Positions 1 through 11,600 of a stretch of DNA of 64,000 bases are shown piece by piece (position 1 is the first letter of the stretch; each line of letters begins with the position of its first letter). A program made the translations under genes and the position numbers. The DNA lies in contig CM076193.1 of the NCBI GenBank assembly GCA_038277395.1, positions 177,360,711 through 177,424,710 on the forward strand, read 5' to 3'. The stretch is from Dryocosmus kuriphilus. Lineage: Eukaryota; Arthropoda; Insecta; Hymenoptera; Cynipidae. The notes under the pieces are model-generated. The model worked only from the letters and a program-made list of their open reading frames with translations. It was not told where the DNA came from and made no database searches.

Positions 1-978
1 ATTTGCCAAATTGAGCTTCTCACTGTCACATTTTTCCCTGTACACGAATTTGTTTTCATCGCTGCACATGTGCGATGTGCAGCCGCTATCCAGACACCAC
101 TTTTCACCTGTTAACTCACGCATTGCTTTTAAAGCTGATGCTTCATTCGTTGAAGCAAGAAATGACAAGTCCACTTTAGCCGCACTTTGCTTCGGTTCTT
201 TACCGAATTTTCCGCACTCAGATGCTTTGTGCCCCGGTTTCTTGCACTTGAAGCACTTGAACGGAAATTCTGTTTTCCGTCCTTCTCGATTGCCCGCCCC
301 ACTTCCAGAGTTTCGTTTCTTCCAATTTCCCTTCTTCTGCGCATGACTGTTACTCGCAATCATCGCGCCAGGCGAAGATTCTCGCTCTTTTGAAAGTCTT
401 GCATCAGTTTCCTCTAGAATTTTTATTTTTAAGGATTCGGGCTTCGGCAGCTCATCTCGCGATTCGATCGCGCAACGAAAGTTTTCAAAGCTAGCTGGTA
501 GACTATACAACAATAAAATTGTTAAAAGATCACCATTGATCTCTACCTCCATTTCCTGGAGTTTGTCTACAGCGTCAAAAAACTTTCTGATATGCTCGCG
601 CACATCTTCACCGTCAGCCATCTTGTGTAATGTCAGCCGTTTGAGAAGAGTCGCTTTTCTGGCCGGCCCGGTTGACTGATAAATCGAATGCAGCTTCTTC
701 CAGATTTCGTTGGCTGTTGCACAGCCTTTAACCTGCTTTAATTCTGAAGGATTAATCGCCAAAACTAAATCGGAACGCGCCTTTCGGTCGGCGGTATCCC
801 ACGTTTTTGCTGCTGCTAGAGATTCGGCGTCGCCTTCTGTTATCGCTGGCCTGCTCTTCTCACCACAAACATATTCCCAGGAATCACTTTTTATTGCCAA
901 AGCTTCGAACTGAAGCTTCCACGTATCAAAATTATTCTTTCCAAGTGTTTCAATACGTGTCGAGTACGTAGAACTCAT
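1..978 (-). CDS. Copia-type retrotransposon gag, 5' part of gag-pol (partial)
   Basis: The minus strand is open from an ATG at 976-978 to the window edge, 326 codons without a stop. The N-terminal part reads as a Copia gag with the usual pattern of a TWK motif near residue 20 and an EIWKKL motif near residue 100. Near residue 245 there is a CCHC zinc knuckle (CFKCKKPGHKASEC). Near residue 300 comes WCLDSGCTSHMC, which matches the D-S-G active site of the Copia aspartic protease. Gag packages the element RNA and the protease processes the polyprotein. Integrase, reverse transcriptase and RNase H would lie beyond the left edge. An LTR-like stretch and a primer-binding-like site lie just upstream, so this is the 5' end of an element. 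The open frame suggests a fairly young copy. Family assignment is firm; completeness cannot be judged. Confidence 0.9.
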   Translation of the reverse strand, partial: MSSTYSTRIETLGKNNFDTWKLQFEALAIKSDSWEYVCGEKSRPAITEGDAESLAAAKTWDTADRKARSDLVLAINPSELKQVKGCATANEIWKKLHSIYQSTGPARKATLLKRLTLHKMADGEDVREHIRKFFDAVDKLQEMEVEINGDLLTILLLYSLPASFENFRCAIESRDELPKPESLKIKILEETDARLSKERESSPGAMIASNSHAQKKGNWKKRNSGSGAGNREGRKTEFPFKCFKCKKPGHKASECGKFGKEPKQSAAKVDLSFLASTNEASALKAMRELTGEKWCLDSGCTSHMCSDENKFVYREKCDSEKLNLAN

Positions 979-1054
979 TATGATAATGACGCTTCCCCTC
1001 GAACACAACACTTTTTCAGCAACTTAGCCTATTCACTTCACACACACGATTCTG

Positions 1055-1066
1055 GATCCCATAACC
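1055..1066 (-). promoter_or_regulatory. Candidate primer binding site of the Copia element
   Basis: On the minus strand GGTTATGGGATCC follows directly after the proposed LTR end (TTTCAACA). Insect Copia elements use an internal part of initiator tRNA-Met as primer, with a site starting GGTTATGGG. The match is good for nine bases. It lies about 80 bases upstream of the gag ATG, a normal spacing. Confidence 0.5.
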
Positions 1067-1316
1067 TGTTGAAACTCAGAGTAAGGAATTGCGCAATAAT
1101 AGTAAGCAAATAAGTTAAACCTAGTTTTAATAAAGAATAGATTGAGATGCGTTTTGTAATTGAACACGGAGATTCTCGATCTGTCCGATACAAAGATCAT
1201 CCAACGACTGACGCAGTCAGTCAACCATAGTGTCACTCACCCCCACGTTAATCGCAGGGCCTGCAACTATACACACACACACGCAAGGGATTGCATACAA
1301 GCACACCACCACTACA
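1067..1316 (-). repeat. Probable 5' LTR of the Copia element
   Basis: About 250 bases lie between the candidate primer binding site and the point where PLE similarity begins. On the minus strand the segment starts with TGTAGTGG and ends with TTTCAACA, giving the TG...CA ends usual for LTRs. The matching 3' LTR is outside the window, so the borders are inferred from position and end dinucleotides only. Confidence 0.45.
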
Positions 1317-1329
1317 CATTTTAGGAACA

Positions 1330-2129
1330 ACAAAATTTATGGAAGATTTTTCAAATTTCTTAATAAAAATGGATTCTAAAATCCGTCTTTTAAATGTATT
1401 TGTTTCTTTACCTAAAATTTTAATGTTTTTGAAATCAAAATCAAAAAAATGATCTGAATTCCATGCATGTTGTGCTAAGCCCGTGTTCCGATTTCCAACA
1501 ACACAATCTCTTTTATGTTCCGCAATACGATCTTTTAATCTCCTCCCAGTTTCACCGATGTACACTCCACTACACCCTTACAATTGATTCTGTAGATGAC
1601 ACCGCTTAAATTCTCGATACTGTCTTTATCTTTTTTTTTGGTAATTAAAAATTTATGTAGATAATATGCATTTTTGAAATAAACATTGATATTAAATTTT
1701 TTTAAAGAACCTTTTAATCTTTCTGATAAACCCTCAACATAAGGTAAGGTTAATTTTAAATTAGTATTATTGTAAGTTTCAAGCCATTTGTTCTTTTTCA
1801 TATTGACCAAATCACTATTATAAATTTCATTAATTCTTTCGTTAATAATAAGATTAATTAAATTAATAGGATAGTTGTTCTGTGATAAAGTAATTTTTAA
1901 TTGAATTAAATTTTCTTTTCGGAATTTAAAATCACTAAGTTTACAGCTATCTACCAAATTCTTAATTAAACGAATTTTTGAGTTTAAGAAATGATTAGAG
2001 TGAAAATTTAAGTATCTACCTGACCAAGATTCTTTTTTATACCAATTTGTTTCAATGTGACCATCCATCATTTTAATAAAAGATATATCTAGAAAATGTA
2101 AAATATTATTTTCTTCAAGCTCAAGAGTA
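1330..2129 (-). pseudogene. Penelope-like element, 5'-truncated copy (RT tail and GIY-YIG endonuclease)
   Basis: This minus-strand segment matches the PLE arms at 38.0-41.6 kb almost base for base. It keeps the post-RT region (ENNILHFLDIS, NWYKKESW, LNFHSNH) and the start of the GIY-YIG endonuclease (YIGETGRRLKDRIAEHK). The reverse transcriptase core is missing. A one-base deletion near 1575, relative to the 38.9-kb copy, puts the two halves in different frames. Similarity to the other copies stops near 2129, at the join to a family R repeat. On the other side it stops near 1330 at the Copia LTR, so the Copia element probably inserted into or beside it. It is a dead fragment. Confidence 0.85.
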
Positions 2130-2696
2130 CAAAAACCGTTCATTTCATCAAAAAACGGTTCAGACAAAATTTGTACATTTTTTTAAGATGAACAATTTTA
2201 CTTTCTTACATTTTTTTATCTCTCATATTTTAGCCGGAAAGTGGATTTTTTGATTTTGTGAAAACCGCTTTTTATGGATAAAACCATAACTGTTGGTCAA
2301 AAACCGCTGGTTAACGAACTCGTCCTTTTTCCTTACCCCGTACTGAAGTGTACCGAAGCGCACTCCAATCCGATTAGTCCTTCGAAAGTTATCGCGACCA
2401 TCGGCGACGACAGCGCCAACGACGACAGCGACGACAATGGCGACAACAGACAGACAAACACCGTCGTAAAAACCGTTTCTTCTGACTCAGGGGGTCTCAA
2501 AACGTGGAGATTTCATGAAATCCGCGAAAGTCAAATTTTACATAAATCTAATACCTTCTCTGATGAGAATGTAAGAATTGCATTTTTCAGCCAAACTATG
2601 TAAAAAATGAAGTTTACGTTTTAGATATAATTTCATTGATTAGCGAGAGCGAGAAACGTGATGAGAATGCGCCTGAGTAGCGGGCAGATTTTTCAG
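2130..2696 (+). repeat. Family R repeat, copy A (right half)
   Basis: This copy holds the right half of a repeat found eight times here. Landmarks in order are GTTGGTCAAAAACCGCTGG, a GAC/AAC-rich trinucleotide tract, GGTCTCAAAACGTGGAGATT, CCTTCTCTGATGAGAATGT, and the end signal GATGAGAATGCGCCTGAGTAG followed by CGGGCAGATTTTT. Its left part is replaced by the PLE junction. A 109-codon frame (2274-2603) crosses it and recurs in other copies; I treat it as part of the repeat. Confidence 0.75.
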
Positions 2697-2795
2697 TAAC
2701 TTTTAAGAACTTTTTACTGACTGTATAGTAATATATTTTTTATTGAAAGGGACAGTATTATACGTTTACTGAATAAAATATGGGTTGAATCAAAA

Positions 2796-3772
2796 AATGG
2801 TGGTAAGAGAATTTGTAGGTCTTTGGAAGGTGAATAATTCTGTTTGTTAATATTTTCTCATATCTTGCATAGTTTTGCTGAAAAGTGGTTTTCTTTATAT
2901 TTCATAACATATTTCACGAATAACTTAAAAACTACGAGTCTCCTCAAAAAAATTATAGATAGAAAATTTGTAGAAATTCCTGAGGTGAACAACTTTGTTT
3001 ATCAATCCTTTTTCGTGTCTTACATAGTTTGGCGGGAAATTTAAAATATTTGCTTTTTGATAACGTTTAATCGATTAAAACAAAAACCGTGCATTTTTTT
3101 AAAAAATAGTTAAAACAGAATTTGTAGACCTTTTTGAATTGAACAACTTTATTCTTCAAGATTTTTTTTTATCTTGAATATTTTGGCGGGAAACCAGAGT
3201 TTTTTAATTTTAATAGCGTTTTCTTGATTAAAACACAAACCGTTCATTTTATCAAAAAACGGTTAAGACAAAATTTATAGATTTTTTTAGGACGAATAAT
3301 TTTACTTTCATACATTTTTTTTATCTCTCAAATTTTAGCCGGAAAATGGATTTTTTGATTTTGTCAAAACCGTTTTTGATGGATAAAATCATAACTGTTG
3401 GTCAAAAACCGCTGGTTAACGAACTCGTCCTCTTTCCTTACCCCGTACAGAAGTGTACCAAAGCGCACTCCAATCCGATTAGTCCTTCGAAAGTTATCGC
3501 GACGATAGGCGACGACAACGCCAACGACAACGACAACGGCGACAATGACGACAACAGACAGACAGACACCGTCGTAGAAACCGTTTTTTCTGACTCAGGG
3601 GATCTCAAAACGTGGAGATTTCATAAAATCCGCGAAAGTCAAATTTTACATAAATCTAATACCTTCTCTGATGAGAATGTAAAAATTGCATTTTTCAGCG
3701 AAACTATGTAAAAAATGAAGAAATTTACGTTTTAGATATAATTTCATTGATTGGTGAGCGCGAGAAACGAAT
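2796..3772 (+). repeat. Family R repeat, copy B
   Basis: The copy starts after a spacer of about 100 bases that closely resembles the spacer at 44.87-44.97 kb. It contains the family's internal blocks of about 155 bp, each starting with AATTTGTAGA and including TTGGCGGGAAA, then the trinucleotide tract at about 3510-3570 and the CTGATGAGAATGT motif. Its terminal signal is missing: similarity stops within GAGCGCGAGAAACG, where satellite 1 starts. The satellite edge therefore truncated it, or the two joined later. Confidence 0.75.
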
Positions 3773-6640
3773 TTCAAAAGTTACTAAAAATTTTAAATTG
3801 CATCCTATGGACATCATAAATATTTCAAAAGATTTCAAAATGTTTCAAAAGTTGCACAAAGGTCTCAAAGATTTAAAAATATTTCAAAGGTATCAAATAT
3901 TTCAAAACACGTCAAAATATTGTATACATTTTCACGAAGATATAAATCACTTAAAATATTTCAAAGAATACTAAAAATTTTTAATCATATTCTATGGACA
4001 TCATAAATATTTTAAAAGATTTCAAAAGATTTCAAAAGTTGCACAAAGGTCTCAAAGAATTAAAAACATTTCACAAAGATCTCACAAATATTTCTAAGGT
4101 CTCAAAAATTTCAAAAAAAGTCAAAATATTGCAATAATTTTCACGAAGATGTAAATCACTTAAAATATTTCAAAAGATACTAAAAATTTAAAATTACATC
4201 CTATGGACGTCATAAATATTTCAAAAGATTTTGAAAGGTTTCAAAAGTTGCACAAAGTCTCAAAGATTTAAAAATATTTCAAATGTATCAAATATTTCAA
4301 AACACGTCAAAATATTGAATAAATTTTCACGAAGATATAAATCACTGAAAATATTTCAAAGGATACTATAAATTTAAAATGATATCCTATGGACATCATA
4401 AATATTTCAAAAGGTTTAGAAAGATTTCAAAAGTTGCACAAAGGTCTCAAAGATTTAAAAATATTTCAAATGTATCAAAAATTTCAAAATACGTCAAAAA
4501 ATTGTAAAAATTTTCGCGAAGATCTAAATCACTTAAAATATTTCAAAGAATACTACAAATTTTTAATCATATTCTATGGACATCATAAGCATTTCAAAAG
4601 ATTTCAAAAGATTTCAAAAGTTGCACAAAGGTCTCAAAGAATTAAAAATATTTCACAAAGATCTCACAAATATTTCTAAGGTCTCAAGAATTTCAAAAAA
4701 AGTCAAAATATTGCAATAATTTTCACGAAGATGTAAATCACTTAAAATATTTCAAAAGATACTAAAAATTTTAAATTACATCCTATGGACGTCATAAATA
4801 TTTCAAAAGATTTTGAAAGGTTTCAAAAGTTGCACAAAGTCTCAAAGATTTAAAAACATTACAAATGTATCAAATATTTCAAAACACGTCAAAATATTGA
4901 ATAAATTTTCACGAAGATATAAATCACTGAAAATATTTCAAAGGATACTATAAATTTAAAATGATATCCTATGGACATCATAAATATTTCAAAAGGTTTA
5001 GAAAGATTTCAAAAGTTGCACGAAGGTCTCAAAGATTTAAAAATATTTCAGGGGTATCAAAAATTTCAAAATACGTCAAAAAATTAAAAAAATTTTCACG
5101 AAGATCTAAATCACTTAAAATATTTCAAAAGATACTAAAAAATTTAAAATCATATTCTATGGACATCATAAACATTTCAAAAGATTAAAAAATATTTCAA
5201 AAGTTGCACAAAGGTCTCAAAGAATTAAAAATATTTCACAAAGATCTCACAAATATTTCTAAGGTCTCAAGAATTTCAAAAAAAGTCAAAATATTGCAAT
5301 AATTTTTCACGAAGATGTAAATCACTTAAAATATTTCAAAAGATACTAAAAATTTAAAATTACATCCTATGGACGTCATAAATATTTCAAAAGATTTTGA
5401 AAGGTTTCAAAAGTTGCACAAAGTCTCAAAGATTTAAAAATATTTCAAATGTATCAAATATTTCAAAACACGTCAAAATATTGAATAAATTTTCACGAAG
5501 ATATAAATCACTGAAAATATTTCAAAGGATACTATAAATTTAAAATGATATCCTATGGACATCATAAATATTTCAAAAGGTTTAGAAAGATTTCAAAAGT
5601 TGCACGAAGGTCTCAAAGATTTAAAAATACTTCAGGGGTATCAAAAATTTCAAAATACGTCAAAAAATTTAAAAAATTTTCACGAAGATCTAAATCACTT
5701 AAAATATTTCAAAAGATACTAAAAAATTTAAAATCATATTCTATGGACATCATAAACATTTCAAAAGATTTCAAAAGATTTCAAAAGTTGCACAAAGGTC
5801 TCAAAGAATAAAAAATATTTCACAAAGATCTCACAAATATTTCTAAGGTCTCAAAAATTTCAAAAAAAGTCAAAATATTGCAATAATTTTCACGAAGATG
5901 TAAATCACTTAAAATATTTCAAAAGATACTAAAAATTTTAAATTACATCCTATGGACGTCATAAATATTTCAAAAGATTTTGAAAGGTTTCAAAAGTTGC
6001 ACAAAGTCTCAAAGATTTAAAAACATTACAAATGTATCAAATATTTCAAAACACGTCAAAATATTGAATAAATTTTCACGAAGATATAAATCACTGAAAA
6101 TATTTCAAAGGATACTATAAATTTAAAATGATATCCTATGGACATCATAAATATTTCAAAAGGTTTAGAAAGATTTCAAAAGTTGCACGAAGGTCTCAAA
6201 GATTTAAAAATATTTCAGGGGTATCAAAAATTTCAAAATACGTCAAAAAATTAAAAAAATTTTCACGAAGATCTAAATCACTTAAAATATTTCAAAAGAT
6301 ACTAAAAAAATTTAAAATCATATTCTATGGACATCATAAACATTTCAAAAGATTAAAAAATATTTCAAAAGTTGCACAAAGGTCTCAAAGAATTAAAAAT
6401 ATTTCACAAAGATCTCACAAATATTTCTAAGGTCTCAAAAATTTCAAAAAAGTCAAAATATTGCAATAATTTTCACGAAGATGTAAATCACTTAAAATAT
6501 TTCAAAATATACTAAAAACTAAAAATGATGTCCTATGGACATCACAAACATTTCAAAAGATTAAGAAATTTTTTAAAAGTTGCACAAAGGTCTCAAAGAT
6601 TAAAAAATATTTCACAAAGTATCTTGCAGAAATGATTAAA
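3773..6640. repeat. Satellite 1: about 190-bp monomers in a 583-bp HOR
   Basis: The AT-rich tandem array is marked by TATGGACATCATAAATATTTC, or a close variant, every 187-209 bases. Monomers also share AGTTGCACAAAGGTCTCAAAG and CACGAAGATCTAAATCACTT. The ATGGAC mark of one monomer class recurs at 4389, 4971, 5555 and 6138, that is every 582-584 bases. The array is therefore a three-monomer higher-order repeat. About 15 monomers are present. Short frames of 75-100 codons inside it are by-products of the repeat. Confidence 0.9.
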
Positions 6641-6780
6641 AACCCTTCTAAATAAAATATGTTTTCTTCCCAAAATTTCTCTGTAAATTCCTCAGGATCC
6701 CTTGAAATCATTAGAAGTCTTATGAATTCTTCTTGATCCCTTGAGATCTTAAAAATCGTAAGAATTGATTGAAGTAAGTA
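6640..6780. repeat. Left flank of satellite 2, with an inverted counterpart at 21.43-21.59 kb
   Basis: This AT-rich segment contains GGATCCCTTGAAATCATTAG and a second GATCCCTTGAGATC. The minus strand of 21,430-21,590 carries a related run (AAGATCCCTTGAAATGTTCC). The similarity is moderate and was judged by eye. Confidence 0.4.
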
Positions 6781-8656
6781 ATATCTTTTACATTTTTTTC
6801 CGTCCTTTTTCCCACTTAAATCATGAAATATGCTACTATTGCAAAATTGACAACTATTTCCAATTTTTCCTATACGATATTGGAAATAATTCCAGCAAGA
6901 TAGGAGTTTATTCATTTTAAAAAGAATTCCATTTAAATCCTGAGATATATATTTCCTACAAAATTGGGAATTTTTGCCAATTTTTATCCAATTTTTCTTA
7001 TACAGTTTTAGAAATTATTCTAATAAAATAAGAATTTATCTTTTTGCCTCGAATTTTCTTCATTTCAATGACGAAATCTACTTTTCGTGTAAAATTACCA
7101 ATTTGTTCCAATCTTTTCGACCCAAATTTGGCAATTATTTCAGAAAAATATAAATTCATTCATTTTTTTAAGGTTTTTTTCCATTTAAATCATGAAATAT
7201 ACTCTTCATACAAAATTGAATATTTCTACCAATTCTTGTCCAATTTTTTAAATAAAAATTAAAAATTTTTTTAGAAAAATAACTTTTTTTCAATCTAGAT
7301 TATGAAATATAATTTTTCTATAAAACTGGCAATTTTAAGCGATCGCTAGCCAATTTTTCATTCACAATTCGGGAAATTATTCTAGAAAATTGTAAATTTA
7401 CTCCTTTTTTTCGGAATTTTTTTCATTCAAATCATGAAATATACTCATCCTGCAAAATTGGATATTTTTATCAATTTTTGACCAATTTTTCTGACACAAT
7501 TTTCGAAATGAGTCTAGAAAAATAAAAATTCGTTCATTTTTCAAAGAATTTTTTCAATCTACATCACGAAATATAATTTTTCTGTAAAACTGGACATTTT
7601 AGACAATTGTCAGCCAAATTTCCATCTACAATATCAGAAAGTACTTCAACAGAATGGAAGTTTGTTTCTTTTTTCAGATTTTCTCCATTAAGTCATGAAA
7701 TACTCTTCCTACGAAATTGGATATTTTTATCAATTTTTGTGCAATTTTTCTCATACAACTTTAGAAACGAATCTAGCAAAATAAAAATTTATTTATTTTT
7801 TAAATAATAATTACTTCAATTTAGATCACGAAATATAATTTTTCTATAAAATTGGACATTTTAGATAACGGTTAGCCAATTTTTCATCTACAATTTCAGA
7901 AATTATTTCAAAAAAATGGAAATTTATTTCTTTTTTGAGTTTTGTTCTCCTTTTAAGTCATGAAATACACTTTTCCTACGAAACTCGAAATTTTGGTCAA
8001 TTTTTGTCTAATTTTTCTGATAAAATTTTAGGAATGACTCTCGTAAAATAAAACTTTATTCATTTCTTACAGAATTCTTTCAATTTAGGTGACGAAATAT
8101 AATTTTTCTATAAAATTGGTAATCTTAAACAATTGTTAGCCAATTTTTCATTTACAGTTTCGGAATCTATTCTAGAAAAATAAAAATTTACTTCTTTTTT
8201 TCAGATCTTTTTTCTTTAAAATCATGAAATACACTCTTCCTACGAAATTGGATACTTTTGCCAAATTTTGTTCAATTTCTCTTATCCAAGTTTAGAAATT
8301 ATTCCCGCATAATAAAAATTTATTCAATTTTTAAGGATTCTTTTTCAATGTCATGCATGAGATACAACTTTTCCATAAAACTGTAACTTCTAGGAAATTT
8401 TTAGCCAATTTTTCGTCTCGAATTTCGAAAATTATCATAGAAAAATGGAAATTTACTTCTTTTTTCAGATTTTTTTTTCATTTAAGTCGTAAAATATACT
8501 TTTCCTATGAAATTGGATATTTTGATCAATTTTTGTCCAATTTTCCTGATACAATTTTAGAAATGAATCTAGCAAAATAGAAATTTATTCATTTTTTAAT
8601 GAATGCTTTCAATTTAGATCACAAAATATAATTTTCTATAGCATTGGAAATTTTAG
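6780..8656. repeat. Satellite 2, degenerate left edge
   Basis: Monomers of about 131 bp are recognisable by alternating CATGAAATATACTCTTCCTA and GAAATATAATTTTTCTATAA blocks, each followed by a CCAATTTTT block. They differ much more from each other than those further right. The order of the two monomer types is kept, but no exact 791-bp period is visible. This is the usual look of the old edge of a satellite array. Confidence 0.8.
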
Positions 8657-11600
8657 GCATATTTCAGCCAATTTTTCATCCACAATTTCGGAAGTTATTT
8701 CAGAAAAACGGAAATTTATTTCTTTCTTGCAAAATTTTTTTCATCAAAACCATGAAATATACTCTTTCTATGAAATTGGACAGTTTTGTCAATTCTCATT
8801 CAATTTCTCTTATCCAAGTTTAGAAATTATTCTAGCATAACAAAAATTTAATCGATTTTTAAGGATTCTTTTTCAATTTCAAGCATGAGATATAATTTTT
8901 CTATAAAACTGGAAGTTCTAGGCAATTTTTAGGCAATTTTTCGTCTATAAATTCGAAAATTCGCACAGAAAAATGGAAATTTATTTCTTTTTTCAGAATT
9001 TTTTTCATTAAGTCATGAAATATACTCTTCCTATGAAATTGGACATTTTTATCAATTTTGGCCTAATTTTCCTGATATAATTTTCGAAATGAATCTAGCA
9101 AAATAAGAATGTATTCATTTTTTAAATAATTTTTTCAATTTAGATCAGGAGATATAATTTTTTTTTATAAAATTGTAAATTTTAGGCAATTTTTAGCCAA
9201 TTTTTCATCTACAATTTCGGAAGTTACTCCAGAAAAATGGGAATTTACTTCTTTTTTTCAGATTTCTTTTCATTTATGTCGTAAAATATACTTTTCCTAT
9301 GAAATTGGATATTTTTATTAATTTTTGTCCAATTTTCCTGATACAATTTTAGAAATGAGTCTAGCAAAATAGAAATTTATTCATTTTTTAATGAATGTTT
9401 TCAATTTAGATCACAAAATATAATTTTCTATAGCATTGGAAATTTTAGGCATACTTCAGCCAATTTTTCATCCACAATTTCGGAAGTTATTCCAGAAAAA
9501 CGGAAATTTATTTCTTTCTTTCAAAATTTTTTTCATCAAAACCATGAAATATACTCTTTCTACGAAATTGGACACTTTTGTCAATTCTCATTCAATTTCT
9601 CTTATCCAAGTTTAGAAATTATTCTAGCATAACAAAAATTTATTCGATTTTTAAGGATTCTTTTTCAATTTCAAGCATGAGATATAATTTTTCTATAAAA
9701 CTGGAAGTTCTAGGCAATTTTTAGGCAATTTTTCGTCTATAAATTCGAAAATTCTCACAGAAAAATGGAAATTTATTTCTTTTTTCAGAATTTTTTTCGG
9801 TCATGAAATATACTCTTCCTACGAAATTGGACATTTTTATCAATTTTGTCCAAATTTTCCTGATATAATTTTCGAAATGAGTCTAGCAAAATAAGAATGT
9901 ATTCATTTTTTAAATAATTTTTTCAATTTAGATCAGGAGATATAATTTTTTTATAAAATTGTAAATTTTAGGCAATTTTTAGCCAATCTTTCATCTACAA
10001 TTTCGGAAGTTACTCCAGAAAAATGGGAATTTACTTCTTTTTTTCAGATTTTTTTTTCATTTATGTCGTAAAATATACTTTTCCTATGAAATTGGATATT
10101 TTTATTAATTTTTGTCCAATTTTCCTGATACAATTTTAGAAATGAATCTAGCAAAATAGAAATTTATTCATTTTTTAATGAATGTTTTCAATTTGGATCA
10201 CAAAATATAATTTTCTATAGCATTGGAAATTTTAGGCATATTTCAGCCAATTTTTCATCCACAATTTCGGAAGTTATTCCAGAAGAACGGAAATTTATTT
10301 CTTTCTTTCAAAATTTTTTTCATCAAAGCCATGAAATATACTCTTTCTGCGAAATTGGACACTTTTGTCTATTCTCAATTCAATTTCTCTTTCTGCGAAA
10401 TTGGACACTTTTTTTCTATTCTCATTCAATTTCTCTTATCCAAGTTTAGAAATTATTCTCTAACAAAAATTTATTAGATTTTTAAGGATTTTTCAATTTC
10501 AATTTTGAGATATAATTTTTTCTATGAAAATACTGGAAATTCATTTTTTAGGCAATTTTTCCAAAAATTTTTTTTTTCGATTTTTTTTCAAGCATGAGAT
10601 ATAATTTTTCTATAAAACTGGAAGTTCTAGGCAATTTTTAGGCAATTTTTCGTCTATAAATTCGTAAATTCTCACAGAAAAGTGGAAATTTATTTCTTTT
10701 TTCAGAATTTTTTTCATTAAGTCATGAAATATACTCTTCCTACGAAATTGGACATTTTTATCAATTTTGGCCTAATTTTCCTGATATAATTTTCGAAATG
10801 AATCTAGCAAAATAAGAATGTATTCATTTTTTAAATAATTTTTTCAACTTAGATCAGGAGATATAATTTTTTTTATAAAATTGTAAATTTTAGGCAATTT
10901 TTAGCCAATTTTTCATCTACAATTTCGGAAGTTACTCCAGAAAAATGGGAATTTACTTTTTTTTTCAGATTTTTTTTTCATTTATGTCGTAAAATATACT
11001 TTTCCTATGAAATTGGATATTTTTATTAATTTTTGTCCAATTTTCCTGATACAATTTTAGAAATGAATCTAGCAAAATAGAAATTTATTCATTTTTTAAT
11101 GAATGTTTTCAATTTAGATCACAAAATATAATTTTCTATAGCATTGGAAATTTTAGGCATATTTCAGCCAATTTTTCATCCACAATTTCGGAAGTTATTC
11201 CAGAAGAACGGAAATTTATTTCTTTCTTTCAAAATTTTTTTCATCAAAGCCATGAAATATACTCTTTCTGCGAAATTGGACACTTTTGTCTATTCTCATT
11301 CAATTTCTCTTATCCAAGTTTAGAAATTATTCTAGCATAACAAAAATTTATTCGATTTTTAAGGATTCTTTTTCAATTTCAAGCATGAGATATAATTTTT
11401 CTATAAAACTGGAAGTTCTAGGCAATTTTTAGGCAATTTTTCGTCTATAAATTCGAAAATTCTCACAGAAAAATGGAAATTTATTTCTTTTTTCAGATTT
11501 TTTTTCATTAGGTCATGAAATATACTCTTCCTACGAAATTGGACATTTTTATCAATTTTGTCCAAATTTTCCTGATATAATTTTCGAAATGAGTCTAGCA

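Noticed and set aside
4389..6430. 75-100-codon frames rich in Lys, Ile and Phe in satellite 1
   Set aside because: They follow the 583-bp period and change frame between monomers, so they are repeat by-products.
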